64,000 nucleotides of DNA from positions 1-64,000 of the forward strand of contig NZ_JACCBW010000001.1 in NCBI RefSeq assembly GCF_013410035.1. Direction: 5' to 3'. The stretch's first letter is position 1. Each line of letters starts with the position of its first letter. Both the position numbers and the translations under genes were made by a program. Below, one piece after another: positions 17,753 through 26,774 of the stretch. The notes beneath the pieces are model-generated. The model did no database searches. It worked only from the letters and a program-made list of their open reading frames with translations, and was not told the DNA's origin. The stretch is from Nocardioides cavernae. Its GTDB lineage: Bacteria > Actinomycetota > Actinomycetes > Propionibacteriales > Nocardioidaceae.

Positions 17753-18147
17753 CAGCCAACCCCCGCGACGTGCTCGATCTGCACCGGTCGTCCCGGGGGC
17801 GCCAGCACGCCGACCAGGTCGACCCGGACGTCCTCGGGGTGGCAGGTGTGCGACCGCAGCCACCGCGCGCCCAGCCGGCGCAGCCGCTCGGCCTTGCGCT
17901 GGTCGACCGCCTCGAGCGGCGCACCGTAGTCGCTCGACGAGCGCGTCTTGACCTCGCAGATCACCAGGACGGGGCCGTCTCGCAGCACGAGGTCGATCTC
18001 GCCGGCGTCGCAGCGCCAGTTGCGGTCGAGCACGACCATGCCGAGGTGCCGCAGGTGGCGCTCGGCCAGGAGCTCGCCGCGTCGCCCGAGGCGGCGGTTG
18101 TGCGCGGCGACTGGATCGGGGACGAGGGATGCGGGTGTGCGCGTCAT
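17752..18147 (-). CDS. YraN/UPF0102 nuclease-like protein
   Basis: 131 residues from ATG 18147. The restriction-nuclease-like core is visible: GRRGELLAERHL, NWRCDAGEIDLVLRDG and VICEVKTRSS, giving the E, D and ExK residues of the PD-(D/E)xK fold. The family is widespread and often lies beside rnhB, as here, but its DNA target is not settled. It starts the yraN-comM-dprA-xerC run, 134 bases after the DUF2469 gene. Confidence 0.9.
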   Translation of the reverse strand: MTRTPASLVPDPVAAHNRRLGRRGELLAERHLRHLGMVVLDRNWRCDAGEIDLVLRDGPVLVICEVKTRSSSDYGAPLEAVDQRKAERLRRLGARWLRSHTCHPEDVRVDLVGVLAPPGRPVQIEHVAGVG

Positions 18148-18281
18148 CGCGGGTGCCTTCCGACGAACAGGATCGGGTGAGGCACCAGCACACCGCCGCA
18201 GACCGACAGGCGGGGCCGGGACGGGGGCGAGGCTGTGGAGAAGCGCGGGGAGGGGCCGCCTGTGGACGGTTGGTGGCCCGG

Positions 18282-18590
18282 TCAGTCCTTGGGCGGGTCG
18301 ATGTCCTGCGCAGCGAGCTCCTCGACGTTGACGTCCTTGAACGTCAGCACCTTGACGTTCTTGGCGAAGCGGGCGGGGCGGTACATGTCCCAGACCCAGG
18401 CGTCGCTCATCGACACCTCGAAGAACACGTCACCGCTCTCGGAGCGCGCCTTCACGTCGACCTGGTTGCAGAGGTAGAAGCGCCGGTCGGTCTCGACGAC
18501 GTACTTGAAGATCCCCACGACGTCGCGGTACTCGCGATAGAGCGTGAGCTCCATCTCGGTCTCGTACTTCTCGAGGTCCTCGGCGCTCAT
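18282..18590 (-). CDS. DUF2469 family protein
   Basis: 102 residues from ATG 18590, overlapping the rnhB stop as ATGA. The sequence is acidic and strongly conserved in type: MSAEDLEKYETEMELTLYRE, VVGIFKYVVET, RFYLCNQVDV and DAWVWDMYRPARF. This family is nearly confined to actinobacteria and almost always follows rnhB. No catalytic motif or membrane segment is visible, and its function is unknown. Confidence 0.92.
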   Translation of the reverse strand: MSAEDLEKYETEMELTLYREYRDVVGIFKYVVETDRRFYLCNQVDVKARSESGDVFFEVSMSDAWVWDMYRPARFAKNVKVLTFKDVNVEELAAQDIDPPKD

Positions 18591-19372
18591 GCGTCCTCCT
18601 GCTCCGGCCGGCCCTGCCCGTCGTGCTCGTCGGGCTCCCCGGGCTGTTCCGGACCGACACTAGTGGCCGGGTCCCCGGCCGGACCCGGCACCGGCTCGAG
18701 ACCCGCCGCGCGGCGTACGTTGACGAAGCGCATCCGGTGCACCGGCGAGGGTCCGTGCGCGGCGAGCGCGGCCTCGTGGACGTCGGTGATGTAGCCCTTG
18801 TGGGTCTTGAAGTCGTAGGCCGGCCAGTCCCCGTCGAGCCCCACCATCAGCCGGTCACGTGTCACCTTGGCGACCACCGAGGCCGCCGCGATGCAGGCGG
18901 CCACCCGGTCGCCCTTCCACACCGCGAGGCCGGGCACGCCGAGGCCGTCGACGGGGAAGCCGTCGGTGAGGACGTACGCCGGCCGCGTCGCGAGCCGGGC
19001 GACCGCGCGCCGCAGCGCCTCCAGGTTGGCGACGTGCATGCCGAGGCGGTCGCACTCCTCGCTGTCGATCACCACGACCGACCACGCCAGCGCCCGGCGT
19101 ACGACCTGGGCGTAGACACGCTCGCGCGCGGCCTCGGTCAGGAGCTTGCTGTCGGCGAGCCCGGGGACGACCCCCGCCTTCCCGGGCGGCAGCACGACGG
19201 CCCCCGCCACGAGCGGACCGGCGCACGCTCCGCGACCCGCCTCGTCGACCCCCGCGATCGGCTCGAGACCGGCCCGGCGCAGGGCACGCTCGTAGCCGTA
19301 GATCCCGGCGTCACGTCGCACGGTCACGCCACCCGGCACGGGCGCGGGCGGGTGCTCGACGTGCTGCGTCAC
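18587..19372 (-). CDS. rnhB: Ribonuclease HII
   Basis: 261 residues from GTG 19372, which overlaps the lepB stop as GTGA. It removes ribonucleotides and RNA primers from DNA. Motifs: IAGVDEAGRGACAGPLVAGA with the first catalytic Asp/Glu pair, DSKLL, ASVVAKVTRDRLM, and YDFKTHKGYITDVH. The last 35 or so residues are a Pro/Glu/Gly-rich tail beyond the usual family end. It is part of rplS-lepB-rnhB-DUF2469. Confidence 0.95.
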   Translation of the reverse strand: MTQHVEHPPAPVPGGVTVRRDAGIYGYERALRRAGLEPIAGVDEAGRGACAGPLVAGAVVLPPGKAGVVPGLADSKLLTEAARERVYAQVVRRALAWSVVVIDSEECDRLGMHVANLEALRRAVARLATRPAYVLTDGFPVDGLGVPGLAVWKGDRVAACIAAASVVAKVTRDRLMVGLDGDWPAYDFKTHKGYITDVHEAALAAHGPSPVHRMRFVNVRRAAGLEPVPGPAGDPATSVGPEQPGEPDEHDGQGRPEQEDA

Positions 19373-20193
19373 GAGGACGACGGGTCCGGCACGTCCTCGA
19401 ACGTGGCCGGACGGGTGTTCCAGCGGAAGCGGTCGGCGGGCCAGAGCAGCACGAACACCTTGCCGACGACCAGGTCGACCGGGACGAACTCGTCGCCGGG
19501 CACGCACTCGGTCTCGTCGGGCTGGCACATCTTCTGCGAGGAGTCGGCCGAGCGCGAGCGGTTGTCACCCATCACGAAGATGTGGCCGTCGGGGATCGGG
19601 CCGACCTCCCAGTCCTCGTTGCACGCGCCGTTGGTCGGCATCGGCCCGTTGCACTTCGCGCCACCGCGCTTGACGTAGGCGGCCTCGTCGAGGGGCTGGC
19701 CGTTGACGACCAGGCGCCCCTGGTCGTCGCAGCACTCGATGGTGTCGCCGGCGACGCCGATGACGCGCTTCACCAGATGGCCGCCGGTCGGGTAGAGCCC
19801 GACCTTGGCCATCACCTGCGCGACCGGGTTGGTCGGGCCGGCGGAGTCGATCGGGGGCAGCCAGCCGCCCGGGTCCTTGAAGACCACCACGTCGCCGCGC
19901 TGGGGCTCGCCGTCGCCCCAGTAGGACACCTTCTGGATGAGGATCCGGTCGTTGAGGATGAGGCCCGGCTCCATCGACTCCGACGGGATGTAGAAGGCCT
20001 GGACGAAGAACGTCTTGATGACGATGGCGAGGACCAGCGCGACGCCGAGCAGCAGGATCGTCTCCTGCCACAGAGGCAGCTGCTTGCGCTTCGACCTCCC
20101 CTTCGCGGCGCTCAGCGGCTCGTCCCGGGAATGCGACGACCGCGGCTCCTCGTCCATGGAGACGGACGAGGAGCCGCGGTCATCGGAAGTCAC
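19369..20193 (-). CDS. lepB: Signal peptidase I
   Basis: 274 residues from GTG 20193. It cleaves signal peptides at the outer membrane face. A polar N-terminus of about 40 residues precedes a single membrane helix (about 44-64). The nucleophile is Ser73 in PSESMEPG, the general base is Lys142 in HLVKRVIGVAGD, and box E is MGDNRSRSADS. A Cys-containing insert (CNGPMPTNGACNED) lies between boxes D and E. Its first 20 codons contain an 18-bp perfect hairpin. It lies 36 bases downstream of rplS. Confidence 0.95.
   Translation of the reverse strand: MTSDDRGSSSVSMDEEPRSSHSRDEPLSAAKGRSKRKQLPLWQETILLLGVALVLAIVIKTFFVQAFYIPSESMEPGLILNDRILIQKVSYWGDGEPQRGDVVVFKDPGGWLPPIDSAGPTNPVAQVMAKVGLYPTGGHLVKRVIGVAGDTIECCDDQGRLVVNGQPLDEAAYVKRGGAKCNGPMPTNGACNEDWEVGPIPDGHIFVMGDNRSRSADSSQKMCQPDETECVPGDEFVPVDLVVGKVFVLLWPADRFRWNTRPATFEDVPDPSSS
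20138..20181. repeat. 18-bp perfect inverted repeat inside the 5' end of lepB
   Basis: Bases 20138-20155 are the exact reverse complement of 20164-20181, with an 8-base loop. The repeat covers roughly codons 5-19 of lepB (DDRGSSSVSMDEEPR), just after the start codon. In mRNA it would be a very stable stem close to the ribosome site. Confidence 0.95.
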
Positions 20194-20229
20194 TCGCAGA
20201 GACTAACCAGTCCCTGGTCGAATGGCAGA

Positions 20230-20580
20230 TCAGGCCTCGCGACGCTCCTTGATCTTGGCGGCCTTGCCGCGGAGGTTGCGCAGGTAGTAGAGCTTGGCGC
20301 GGCGGACGTCGCCGCGGGTCACGACCTCGATCGTCTCGAAGATCGGGGAGTTGACCGGGAAGGTGCGCTCGACGCCGACGCCGAAGGAGACCTTGCGGAC
20401 CGTGAAGGTGCGGCCGACGCCGGCACCGTGGACGCGGATCACGACGCCCTGGAAGACCTGGACGCGCGAGCGGCTGCCCTCGACGACCTTCACGTGGACC
20501 TTGACGGTGTCGCCGGCACGGAAGGCCGGGACGTCGTCGCGCTTGAGGGAGTTGCCGAGCTCGGCAATGACGTTGGTCAT
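20230..20580 (-). CDS. rplS: 50S ribosomal protein L19
   Basis: 116 residues from ATG 20580, with GAGGAG upstream; standard length. Motifs are [51 protein letters not shown] and [14 protein letters not shown]19 lies at the 30S-50S interface. It is about 200 bases downstream of trmD, with no clear terminator between them, and is followed by lepB, the common actinobacterial order. Confidence 0.98.
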   Translation of the reverse strand: MTNVIAELGNSLKRDDVPAFRAGDTVKVHVKVVEGSRSRVQVFQGVVIRVHGAGVGRTFTVRKVSFGVGVERTFPVNSPIFETIEVVTRGDVRRAKLYYLRNLRGKAAKIKERREA

Positions 20581-20784
20581 GACTGCTCCTCGCGAGTGCC
20601 ACAGGTCAGCCGCGGATCTGGTGGTGACGGATTCGGGTCGTGCGGGGCTGCTCGGTGCGACCGGGCCGGCGCGCCCCCTGTGGCAGGTGCGGTACGGCAG
20701 GCCCCCGGGGCGGTGCATCGACTGATGCGTCCGGGCGACCCTGGCCTCGAGCAGACCGAGGGTGAAGTCTGCCAGAGCGCCGGC

Positions 20785-21963
20785 TCAGCGGGAAATCCGC
20801 CGCCGGGCCCGCTTGGTCATGATCACGGCACCGTCGGGGGCGCGCCGGTCGGTACGGATCCGGAACCCAGCCTTCTTGTACATCCGCTGGTTGTCGAGCG
20901 ACCCGGCACCCGTGAAGAGGACGAAGGTCTCCACGTCCTCGGGGGCGAGCTCCTCGACGAGCTCGAGCAGCGCCCTGCCCAGGCCGCGACCCTGGAGGTC
21001 CGGGGCGACCATGATCCGGCCGATGTCCCACTCGCCGTGCCGGTCGAGCCGCCCGCGCACCGCGCCGACGAGACGACCCGACGACGGCTCGCGCGCGACG
21101 CGCACGGTCCACTCCCCCAGCCCCCGGCGTACGTCGTCGAGCGACTCGCGCAGCGCAGGGATCTCCACCCCGGGGTTGGCCTGGAGCTCCTGGAGCCAGC
21201 ACGCCCGCTGCAGCGTGAAGAGCTCGCCCGCGTCGGCGGGCACGGCGGGGCGTACGTCGAGGTCGGCCAGGGCGCCCACGGCTCCGGTCGCGGGGAGCAG
21301 GTCGGGACGGCGCTCGACGGTGCGGCGCTCGGCCTGCGCGCGACGCCAGGCGGCGATCCGCGCGTGGTCGCCGGACAGCAGCACCTCGGGGACCTCGCGG
21401 CCCTGCCAGGAGGCGGGCTTGGTGTAGACGGGGTACTCGAGCAGCCCGTCGGCGTGCGACTCCTCGACGAGCGAGTCGGCGTTGCCCATGAAGCCCGGCA
21501 GGAGGCGGACGACCGCCTCGGTGATCGCGAGCGCCGCGACCTCGCCGCCGTTGAGGACGTAGTCGCCGAGGCTGACCTCGCGCACGGTGCCGAGGGTCGC
21601 GGCGTGCTCCACGACCCGCTGGTCGATGCCCTCGTAGCGTCCGCAGGCGAGGACGAGGTGGTCGTGGGTGCTGAGCTCGTGGGCGAGCGCCTGGGTGAAG
21701 GGCTCGCCGCTCGGGGTGGTGAAGACGATCGTCGCGTCGCGGGCGACGGCGTCGAGCGCCTGGCCCCACGGCTCCGGCTTCATCACCATGCCCGCACCCC
21801 CGCCGTAGGGCGTGTCGTCGACCGTGCGGTGGCGGTCGTGCGTGTGGGCGCGCAGGTCGTGGACGTGGAACTCGACGAGGCCCTTCGCGGCCGCCTTGCC
21901 GGGCAGCGAGAGGTCGAGGGGCGCGAAGAACTCCGGGAAGATCGTGACGTAGTCGAACCTCAT
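20785..21963 (-). CDS. trmD: tRNA (guanine37-N1)-methyltransferase TrmD fused to a GNAT acetyltransferase domain
   Basis: 392 residues from ATG 21963. Residues 1 to about 232 are a complete Trm[39 protein letters not shown] and the catalytic-region Asp in [10 protein letters not shown]. It makes m1G37 in tRNAs to prevent frameshifting. Residues from about 235 form a second domain of GNAT type, with [20 protein letters not shown] carrying the acetyl-CoA loop and [11 protein letters not shown] near its end. Most TrmD proteins end near 250 residues. The frame is continuous and the start overlaps the rimM stop as ATGA. Confidence 0.93.
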   Translation of the reverse strand: MRFDYVTIFPEFFAPLDLSLPGKAAAKGLVEFHVHDLRAHTHDRHRTVDDTPYGGGAGMVMKPEPWGQALDAVARDATIVFTTPSGEPFTQALAHELSTHDHLVLACGRYEGIDQRVVEHAATLGTVREVSLGDYVLNGGEVAALAITEAVVRLLPGFMGNADSLVEESHADGLLEYPVYTKPASWQGREVPEVLLSGDHARIAAWRRAQAERRTVERRPDLLPATGAVGALADLDVRPAVPADAGELFTLQRACWLQELQANPGVEIPALRESLDDVRRGLGEWTVRVAREPSSGRLVGAVRGRLDRHGEWDIGRIMVAPDLQGRGLGRALLELVEELAPEDVETFVLFTGAGSLDNQRMYKKAGFRIRTDRRAPDGAVIMTKRARRRISR

Positions 21964-22541
21964 CCCGCGTCCCCCGGCCCCTGCTCGTCCGGGAACGGCG
22001 AGACCAGGCCGGGCCGGTCGGCCACGACCAGGCGCCCGGCCTCGAGGTCCACCTCGGGGACGAGGGCGGAGACGAAGGGCACGAGCGCGTCACGACCGTC
22101 GGTGGTGCGCACGGTGACCAGGTCCTGCGCCGACCCGTGGACGAGCGCCTTCACGGTCCCCAGCGGCGTGCCGTCGAGGTCGACGACCGCGAGCCCGACG
22201 AGCTGGTGGTCGTAGTACTCCTCCGGGTCGTCGGGGGTCTCGTCGGCGCCGATCGTGGCGTGCAGGAGGGTGCCGCGGACGGCCTCGGCCGCGGTGCGGT
22301 CGGACAGCTCCTCGAACGTCACGAGGAGCGTGCTCTGGTGCCACCTCGCCCGGGCCACGGTGAGGGCGGAGGGCCGCCGGTCGGCACCCGCGGGTGCCTC
22401 GGCGCGCAGCGTCGTCCCGGGCGCGAACCTCCGGTCCGGCTCGTCGGTGCGTACGTCGAGGGTGACCTCGCCGCGGATGCCGTGCGGCTTGCCGATGCGG
22501 CCGACCACGACCTCGATGTCGGCCCTGCTGTCCTCGTTCAC
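21960..22541 (-). CDS. rimM: Ribosome maturation factor RimM
   Basis: 193 residues from GTG 22541. It assists 16S rRNA 3'-domain processing and binds S19. The N-terminal barrel has [20 protein letters not shown]. The PRC-barrel half begins at [18 protein letters not shown] and includes [15 protein letters not shown] and [14 protein letters not shown]. Length is normal. It overlaps trmD by four bases and is separated from khpA by a 97-base gap containing a strong hairpin. Confidence 0.95.
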   Translation of the reverse strand: MNEDSRADIEVVVGRIGKPHGIRGEVTLDVRTDEPDRRFAPGTTLRAEAPAGADRRPSALTVARARWHQSTLLVTFEELSDRTAAEAVRGTLLHATIGADETPDDPEEYYDHQLVGLAVVDLDGTPLGTVKALVHGSAQDLVTVRTTDGRDALVPFVSALVPEVDLEAGRLVVADRPGLVSPFPDEQGPGDAG

Positions 22542-22583
22542 GCGCCGAGGCTATCGCCGCGCGGGCGCCGGAGCGGAAATGCG

Positions 22584-22618
22584 CGACGGGCGCCACCCCC
22601 GTGGGGTGACGCCCGTCG
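22584..22618 (-). terminator. 16-bp hairpin between khpA and rimM, probable attenuator
   Basis: Arms 22584-22599 and 22603-22618 flank a 3-base loop. The single C/A mismatch seen on the plus strand becomes a U-G wobble in minus-strand RNA. It lies inside the rpsP-khpA-rimM-trmD run, so it probably lowers expression of the downstream enzymes relative to S16. Confidence 0.75.
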
Positions 22619-22638
22619 ACGACAGGTGGTGCTGGTGC

Positions 22639-22890
22639 TCAGCCGCGCCGGTCGGTGTCGACGAAGTCGACCCGGGCACCGCCCCGGCCGGCGAGGGCCG
22701 AGACGACGGTGCGGAAGGCGGTCGCGGTGCGGCCGTTGCGGCCGATCACCTTGCCGAGGTCGTCGGGGTGGACCCGGACCTCGAGGATCGAGCCACGACG
22801 CAGCTGCTTGTCGCGGACCACGACGTCGTCGGGGTGGTCGACGATGCCGCGCACCAGGTGCTCGAGAGCCTCGGCCAGCACGTCGCTCAC
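22639..22890 (-). CDS. khpA: KH-domain RNA-binding protein KhpA
   Basis: 83 residues from GTG 22890, overlapping the rpsP stop as GTGA. It is essentially a single KH domain. The RNA-contact loop is [11 protein letters not shown] (GxxG), preceded by [11 protein letters not shown]. KhpA binds RNA broadly, with KhpB in many Gram-positives, and affects ribosome assembly and cell size. Its place between rpsP and rimM is conserved. Confidence 0.94.
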   Translation of the reverse strand: MSDVLAEALEHLVRGIVDHPDDVVVRDKQLRRGSILEVRVHPDDLGKVIGRNGRTATAFRTVVSALAGRGGARVDFVDTDRRG

Positions 22891-23441
22891 GCCTCGCTCT
22901 TGCCGGCGTCCTCGGCGGTCACGGTCTCGGCGGCCTCAGCAGCCTCGGCAGCCCCCTCAGGGGTCTCCGACGCGGGGACCTCGGCAGGCGCCTCGGCGGC
23001 GGGCTCCTCGGTCGTCTCCGCAGCCTTGTCCTCGGCCTTGTCCTCGGCCTTCTTGTCGGCCTTCTTCTTGGCGGTGGTCGCGGAGCCCTTCGACTCGGCG
23101 GACACCTCCTTGAGGGCCTCGTTGAAGATGTCGAGCTTGGAGCGCTTGGGCTCCTTCACCTGGAGGGTGCCCTCGGCGCCCGGCAGACCCTTGAACTTCT
23201 GCCAGTCACCGGTCACCTTGAGGATCGCCTCGACGGCCTCGGAGGGCTGGGCGCCCACGCCGAGCCAGTACTGCGCCCGCTCGGAGACGACGTCGATGTA
23301 GGACGGGTCCTCCTTGGGGTGGTACTTGCCGATCTCCTCGAGGACCTTGCCGTCGCGCTTCTTGCGGGAGTCGACGACGACGATGCGGTACTGCGGCACC
23401 CGGATCTTGCCCAGGCGCTTCAAGCGAATCTTGACGGCCAC
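22887..23441 (-). CDS. rpsP: 30S ribosomal protein S16 with long charged tail
   Basis: 184 residues from GTG 23441, with GGAGA about ten bases upstream. The S16 core is the first 80 or so residues: [46 protein letters not shown]. About 75-100 extra residues follow, first Lys-rich ([15 protein letters not shown]), then Ala/Glu/Pro-rich. S16 is usually 80-90 residues, or somewhat longer in actinobacteria. It heads the rpsP-khpA-rimM-trmD run. Confidence 0.97.
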   Translation of the reverse strand: MAVKIRLKRLGKIRVPQYRIVVVDSRKKRDGKVLEEIGKYHPKEDPSYIDVVSERAQYWLGVGAQPSEAVEAILKVTGDWQKFKGLPGAEGTLQVKEPKRSKLDIFNEALKEVSAESKGSATTAKKKADKKAEDKAEDKAAETTEEPAAEAPAEVPASETPEGAAEAAEAAETVTAEDAGKSEA

Positions 23442-23627
23442 GTTTGTGGTGTCTCCTCAGAAATTGTCGTGGGTGAGGGACCTGTCCTCCGGTGGGGAAC
23501 ACCAGGACCGGTCCTTCGATGGGCGCTGCGTGCTCGGATGAGAGGGTCCGGGCGCGCAGGACACGAGTGAAGATTCTGCCAGACGCGGGGCGTGCGCCAC
23601 CAATCCGGCCCGACCAGCGCCCCCGGG

Positions 23628-24281
23628 TCAGTCGTCGAGGCCGATGAACGCGCGTACGGCGGCCGCTCCCGTCACCTCGACGGGCACGTCGCCGCGCACG
23701 AAGGTCCCGGGTGTCAGCACGAGGCCCTGGTTGAGGGCGAGCTCGCCCTCGCGTCGCTTGATCCGCCGGACCGACGTCGGCCGGTAGCCGACCTTGCGGG
23801 AGACACCGAGCGAGGCCGGGTTGTCGACGAACGCGGCGGAGGTGATCTCCTCGAAGCCGAGGTGGTCGAAGAGGAGCGCGCAGAACGCGCGGCGCACCGC
23901 GGTGCCGAGCCCGCGGCCCTGGAACTCCCGCCCCAGCCACGAGCCGGTCTCGCCGGTCCGGGTCACCGGGAAGTGGGTGGCGGCGATGCCCTGGGCGCCG
24001 ATCACGCGACCGTCGAGGAGCACGGCGAGGTCGAGGCAGAAGTCGTCCGGCGAGAACGTCGAGCGCTTGCCCCAGTGGTAGGCGGCGGTGTTGCGCGAGA
24101 GCTCACCGACCGGCGCGGTCGACCACGGGACGTAGAAGGGCATCTCGCCGGGGTCGTGGATGCCGGCCTCGGCGAGGTGGCACAGCTCCAGGAGCAGGTC
24201 GTCGGTGAGGCCGCGCAGCTCGATCGGTCCGGCGACCACGTGCAGGCCGAAGGGCGGGTAGAGGTCGACGAGGGTGCTCAT
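23628..24281 (-). CDS. GNAT N-acetyltransferase, RimJ/RimL-like
   Basis: 217 residues from ATG 24281. After a beta-strand start (ELRGLTDDLLLELC) the acetyl-CoA region reads TGSWLGREFQGRGLGTAVRR, with the QGRGLG loop. It is followed by SAAFVDNPASLGVSRKVGY, the asparagine-containing helix typical of ribosomal-protein or amino-group acetylases. The substrate is unknown. It diverges from the VanW-like gene with an 82-base gap. Confidence 0.82.
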   Translation of the reverse strand: MSTLVDLYPPFGLHVVAGPIELRGLTDDLLLELCHLAEAGIHDPGEMPFYVPWSTAPVGELSRNTAAYHWGKRSTFSPDDFCLDLAVLLDGRVIGAQGIAATHFPVTRTGETGSWLGREFQGRGLGTAVRRAFCALLFDHLGFEEITSAAFVDNPASLGVSRKVGYRPTSVRRIKRREGELALNQGLVLTPGTFVRGDVPVEVTGAAAVRAFIGLDD

Positions 24282-24363
24282 GCGGCCATCCCACCCCGCG
24301 GCGCGCACCGACCACAAACCGTGCGCTGCGCAACCGCGGCGGCCCGGACCGCGTCTACCGGGT

Positions 24364-25254
24364 ATGACCAGCGTGCACGCCCAGCCGCCCGAGCCGCTCG
24401 AGCTGCCGGCCCGGCTCACTGCTCCCCCGCGGCTCACCCAGCGCCATCCGTGGCTGCTGCCCGCGGCGATGGCGGTGCACCGGGCGCGACGGCGTACGCG
24501 GTGGGCGCGCGACTCCTGGTCGGGCCGGGTGGCCTGGGCGACGCACCGCACCGCCGACGACCTGCCCGTGCGGCTCGTGCAGCACGGCTCCCTGCTGCTC
24601 CGCGAGCTCGACCCGGACCAGATGCACCTCCAGCACAACAAGGTCACGAACCTGCGACTGGCGGCCCGGCGGCTGGACGGCATCGTCATCGGGCCCGGGG
24701 AATCGCTGTCGTTCAACCGGGTCGTGGGCAACTGCACGCGGCGCAAGGGCTACGTCGACGGGATGAGGCTGTCCAACGGCTCGGCGGAGGCGGGCGTCGG
24801 GGGTGGCATCTGCCAGCTCGCGAACCTCGTCCACTGGATGGTGCTCCACTCGCCGCTCACCGTCGTCGAGCGCTCGGAGCACTCCTTCGATCCGTTCCCG
24901 GACCGCGGCCGGGTGCTCCCGTGGGGCGTGGGCTGCTCCATCGTCTACAACTACGTCGACCTGGTCGTGCGCAACGACACCGACCACCCGTTCCAGCTGC
25001 GCGCGTGGGTCGGCGACCGCTACCTCCACGGCCAGCTGCGCACCGACGAGCGGCCGCCGCACTCCTACAGGGTGGAGGCGCGCGAGGAGCGGTTCCTGCG
25101 CAGCGAGGGCCGGGTGTTCCGCCGCAACGAGGTGTGGCGGCGGGTCATCGACCGGCGCACCGGCGAGCAGGTCGGGGACGAGCTGGTCAAGAGCAACTGC
25201 GCCCTCGTCGTCTACGAGCCGGGGCCGGACGTCGAGGTCATCGACCTCGACTGA
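24364..25254 (+). CDS. VanW family protein
   Basis: 296 residues from ATG 24364. The VanW core is evident: NKVTNLRLAARRLDGIVIGP, GESLSFNRVVGNCTRRKGY, GVGGGICQLANLVHWMV and ERSEHSFDPFPDRGRVLPWG. No clear signal peptide is visible. VanW was named from vancomycin clusters but has no proven activity; such proteins are common in Gram-positives without resistance. No other van genes lie nearby, and the window's ddl is 33 kb away. It overlaps the convergent amidohydrolase gene by 17 bases. Confidence 0.88.
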   Translation: MTSVHAQPPEPLELPARLTAPPRLTQRHPWLLPAAMAVHRARRRTRWARDSWSGRVAWATHRTADDLPVRLVQHGSLLLRELDPDQMHLQHNKVTNLRLAARRLDGIVIGPGESLSFNRVVGNCTRRKGYVDGMRLSNGSAEAGVGGGICQLANLVHWMVLHSPLTVVERSEHSFDPFPDRGRVLPWGVGCSIVYNYVDLVVRNDTDHPFQLRAWVGDRYLHGQLRTDERPPHSYRVEAREERFLRSEGRVFRRNEVWRRVIDRRTGEQVGDELVKSNCALVVYEPGPDVEVIDLD

Positions 25255-26320
25255 CGGCGACGCCGCGCAGCACGATCGCGCTCGGCGTGCGCAGCACCGA
25301 CAGGTCGGCGACGGGGTCGCGGTCGTAGACGACGAAGTCCGCCGACGCGCCCTCCTCGAGCCCGTCCACGCCGAGCCACTCGCGGGCCCGCCAGCTCGCG
25401 GCGCCGAGCGCGTCGTGCGCGGGCATGCCGATCCGCACGAGTGCCTCGACCTCGCCCGCGATGTTGCCGTGGCGGCTGATGCCGCCCCCGTCGGACCCGG
25501 CGTAGATCGGCACCCCGGCCTCGTAGGCCGCCATCAGCGTGGACGGCATCCGGTCGTAGAGGTCGGTCATCGTCGCGGCGTAGTCGGGGAAGCGCTCGCG
25601 CCCGGCGGCCGCGTGCTCGGGGAACTTGTCGAGCTGCATCACCGTGGGGACCAGCCGTGTGCCGTGCTCGACCATCGCGTCGACGAGGTCCTCGGTCAGG
25701 CCGGTGCCGTGCTCGATGCAGTCGATGCCCGCCTCGATCAGGCCGGGCAGGACGCCGTGGCCGAAGCAGTGCGCGGTGACCTTGGCACCCTCGGCGTGCG
25801 CGGCGGCGATGGCGGCCGCGAACGCGTCCGCCGGGAACGACGGGGCGAGGTCGCCCTCGTCGCGGGAGATCCAGTCGCCGACCAGCTTGATCCAGCCGTC
25901 CCCGTTGCGTGCCTCCTGGGCGGCGTACGTCGCCAGGTCCTCGGGCTCGACCTCGTGGGCGTACCCCCGGATGTAGCGCCGGGTCGCGGCGATGTGGCGA
26001 CCGCAGCGGATCAGGCGCGGCAGGTCGTCGCGGTCGTGGATCCACCGGGTGTCCGCGGCCGACCCGGCGTCGCGGATCAGCAGGGCCCCTCCGTCGCGGT
26101 CGGCGAGGGCCTGCTGCTCGGTGGCCTCGTCGTCGGTCGCGCCGAAGTCGTCGAGGCCGAGGTGGCAGTGGGCGTCGACGAGCCCGGGCACGATCCAGCC
26201 CTGCGCCGCGGTCTCGGCGCCCGCCTGGGGCTCGTAGGTGATCCGACCGTCGACGACGTAGAGGTCGCGCGGCTCGCCGTCGGGGAGGACCGGGCCGCGG
26301 AAGCGCTGCGCAGTGGGCAT
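25238..26320 (-). CDS. Metal-dependent amidohydrolase (imidazolonepropionase/prolidase-like)
   Basis: 360 residues from ATG 26320. The amidohydrolase barrel carries HxH in VDAHCHLGL, a Lys in GWIKLVGDW (possible carboxylated metal bridge), His in TAHCFGHG, IEHGTGLTEDLV, and Asp in IYAGSDGGGISRHG. It ends with the beta-sandwich strand ADFVVYDRDPV. This pattern fits cyclic-amide or dipeptide hydrolases, but the substrate cannot be told. The NYN-domain gene lies just upstream, with a 10-base gap. Confidence 0.85.
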   Translation of the reverse strand: MPTAQRFRGPVLPDGEPRDLYVVDGRITYEPQAGAETAAQGWIVPGLVDAHCHLGLDDFGATDDEATEQQALADRDGGALLIRDAGSAADTRWIHDRDDLPRLIRCGRHIAATRRYIRGYAHEVEPEDLATYAAQEARNGDGWIKLVGDWISRDEGDLAPSFPADAFAAAIAAAHAEGAKVTAHCFGHGVLPGLIEAGIDCIEHGTGLTEDLVDAMVEHGTRLVPTVMQLDKFPEHAAAGRERFPDYAATMTDLYDRMPSTLMAAYEAGVPIYAGSDGGGISRHGNIAGEVEALVRIGMPAHDALGAASWRAREWLGVDGLEEGASADFVVYDRDPVADLSVLRTPSAIVLRGVAVSRGR

Positions 26321-26330
26321 GCGCGCGACG

Positions 26331-26699
26331 TTACAGCCGGTCGAGCAGCCAGGACGGGCTGAGGACCTGGGCCGGGGACACGTTGGCCGCCAGCGCGCGG
26401 TCGGCGGTGACCACGACGACGCTGCCGCCGGCGGCGGCCGCCAGGCGGGCCTGCTCGCGGATCTCCGCGTCGCCGTCACGGGCGGCGTGCACCGTCCGGA
26501 CGTGCGCGTCACGCCCGGCGCGTACGCCCGCCTTGGCCTGGCCCTCCAGCACGAGGACGATCTCGTCGTAGGGCGTGTCGGCCACCAGCAGCCGTTCGTG
26601 CAGCCGCCGGGCCGCCCCGGGACGGTCCTTCCACCAGCCGTCGGGCACGGAGCCGACGACGTTGGCGCCGTCGACGACGAGTGTGGATCGTCGGTCCAT
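26331..26699 (-). CDS. NYN/YacP-like PIN-fold protein, putative ribonuclease
   Basis: 122 residues from ATG 26699, with GGAGGT upstream. The start STLVVDGANVVGSVPDGWW has the Asp-Gly-Ala-Asn metal-site motif of NYN domains. RLHERLL, DEIVLVLEGQAK and SVVVVTADRALA follow, supplying the other acidic residues. NYN proteins cut structured RNA. It is smaller than YacP and lacks an extra domain. It probably shares a transcript with the amidohydrolase. Confidence 0.78.
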   Translation of the reverse strand: MDRRSTLVVDGANVVGSVPDGWWKDRPGAARRLHERLLVADTPYDEIVLVLEGQAKAGVRAGRDAHVRTVHAARDGDAEIREQARLAAAAGGSVVVVTADRALAANVSPAQVLSPSWLLDRL

Positions 26700-26774
26700 G
26701 GCCACCTCCCGGTCTCGACGCGCTCGTACGGCTTCGTTCCTCAGCCGTGTCGCTTGCTCGACCTGGCCGGGCCC

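Noticed and set aside
14994..17924. Single 976-residue protein covering dprA and part of comM
   Set aside because: The upstream part is out of frame with the real comM sequence; dprA starts at 16151 with an ATGA overlap.
14003..18147. dprA-comM-xerC as a competence island
   Set aside because: These genes are core in actinobacteria; no uptake pilus or channel genes are present here.
24364..25254. VanW-like gene as evidence of vancomycin resistance
   Set aside because: No vanHAX-type genes are adjacent, ddl is an ordinary D-Ala-D-Ala ligase, and VanW-like proteins are common without resistance.
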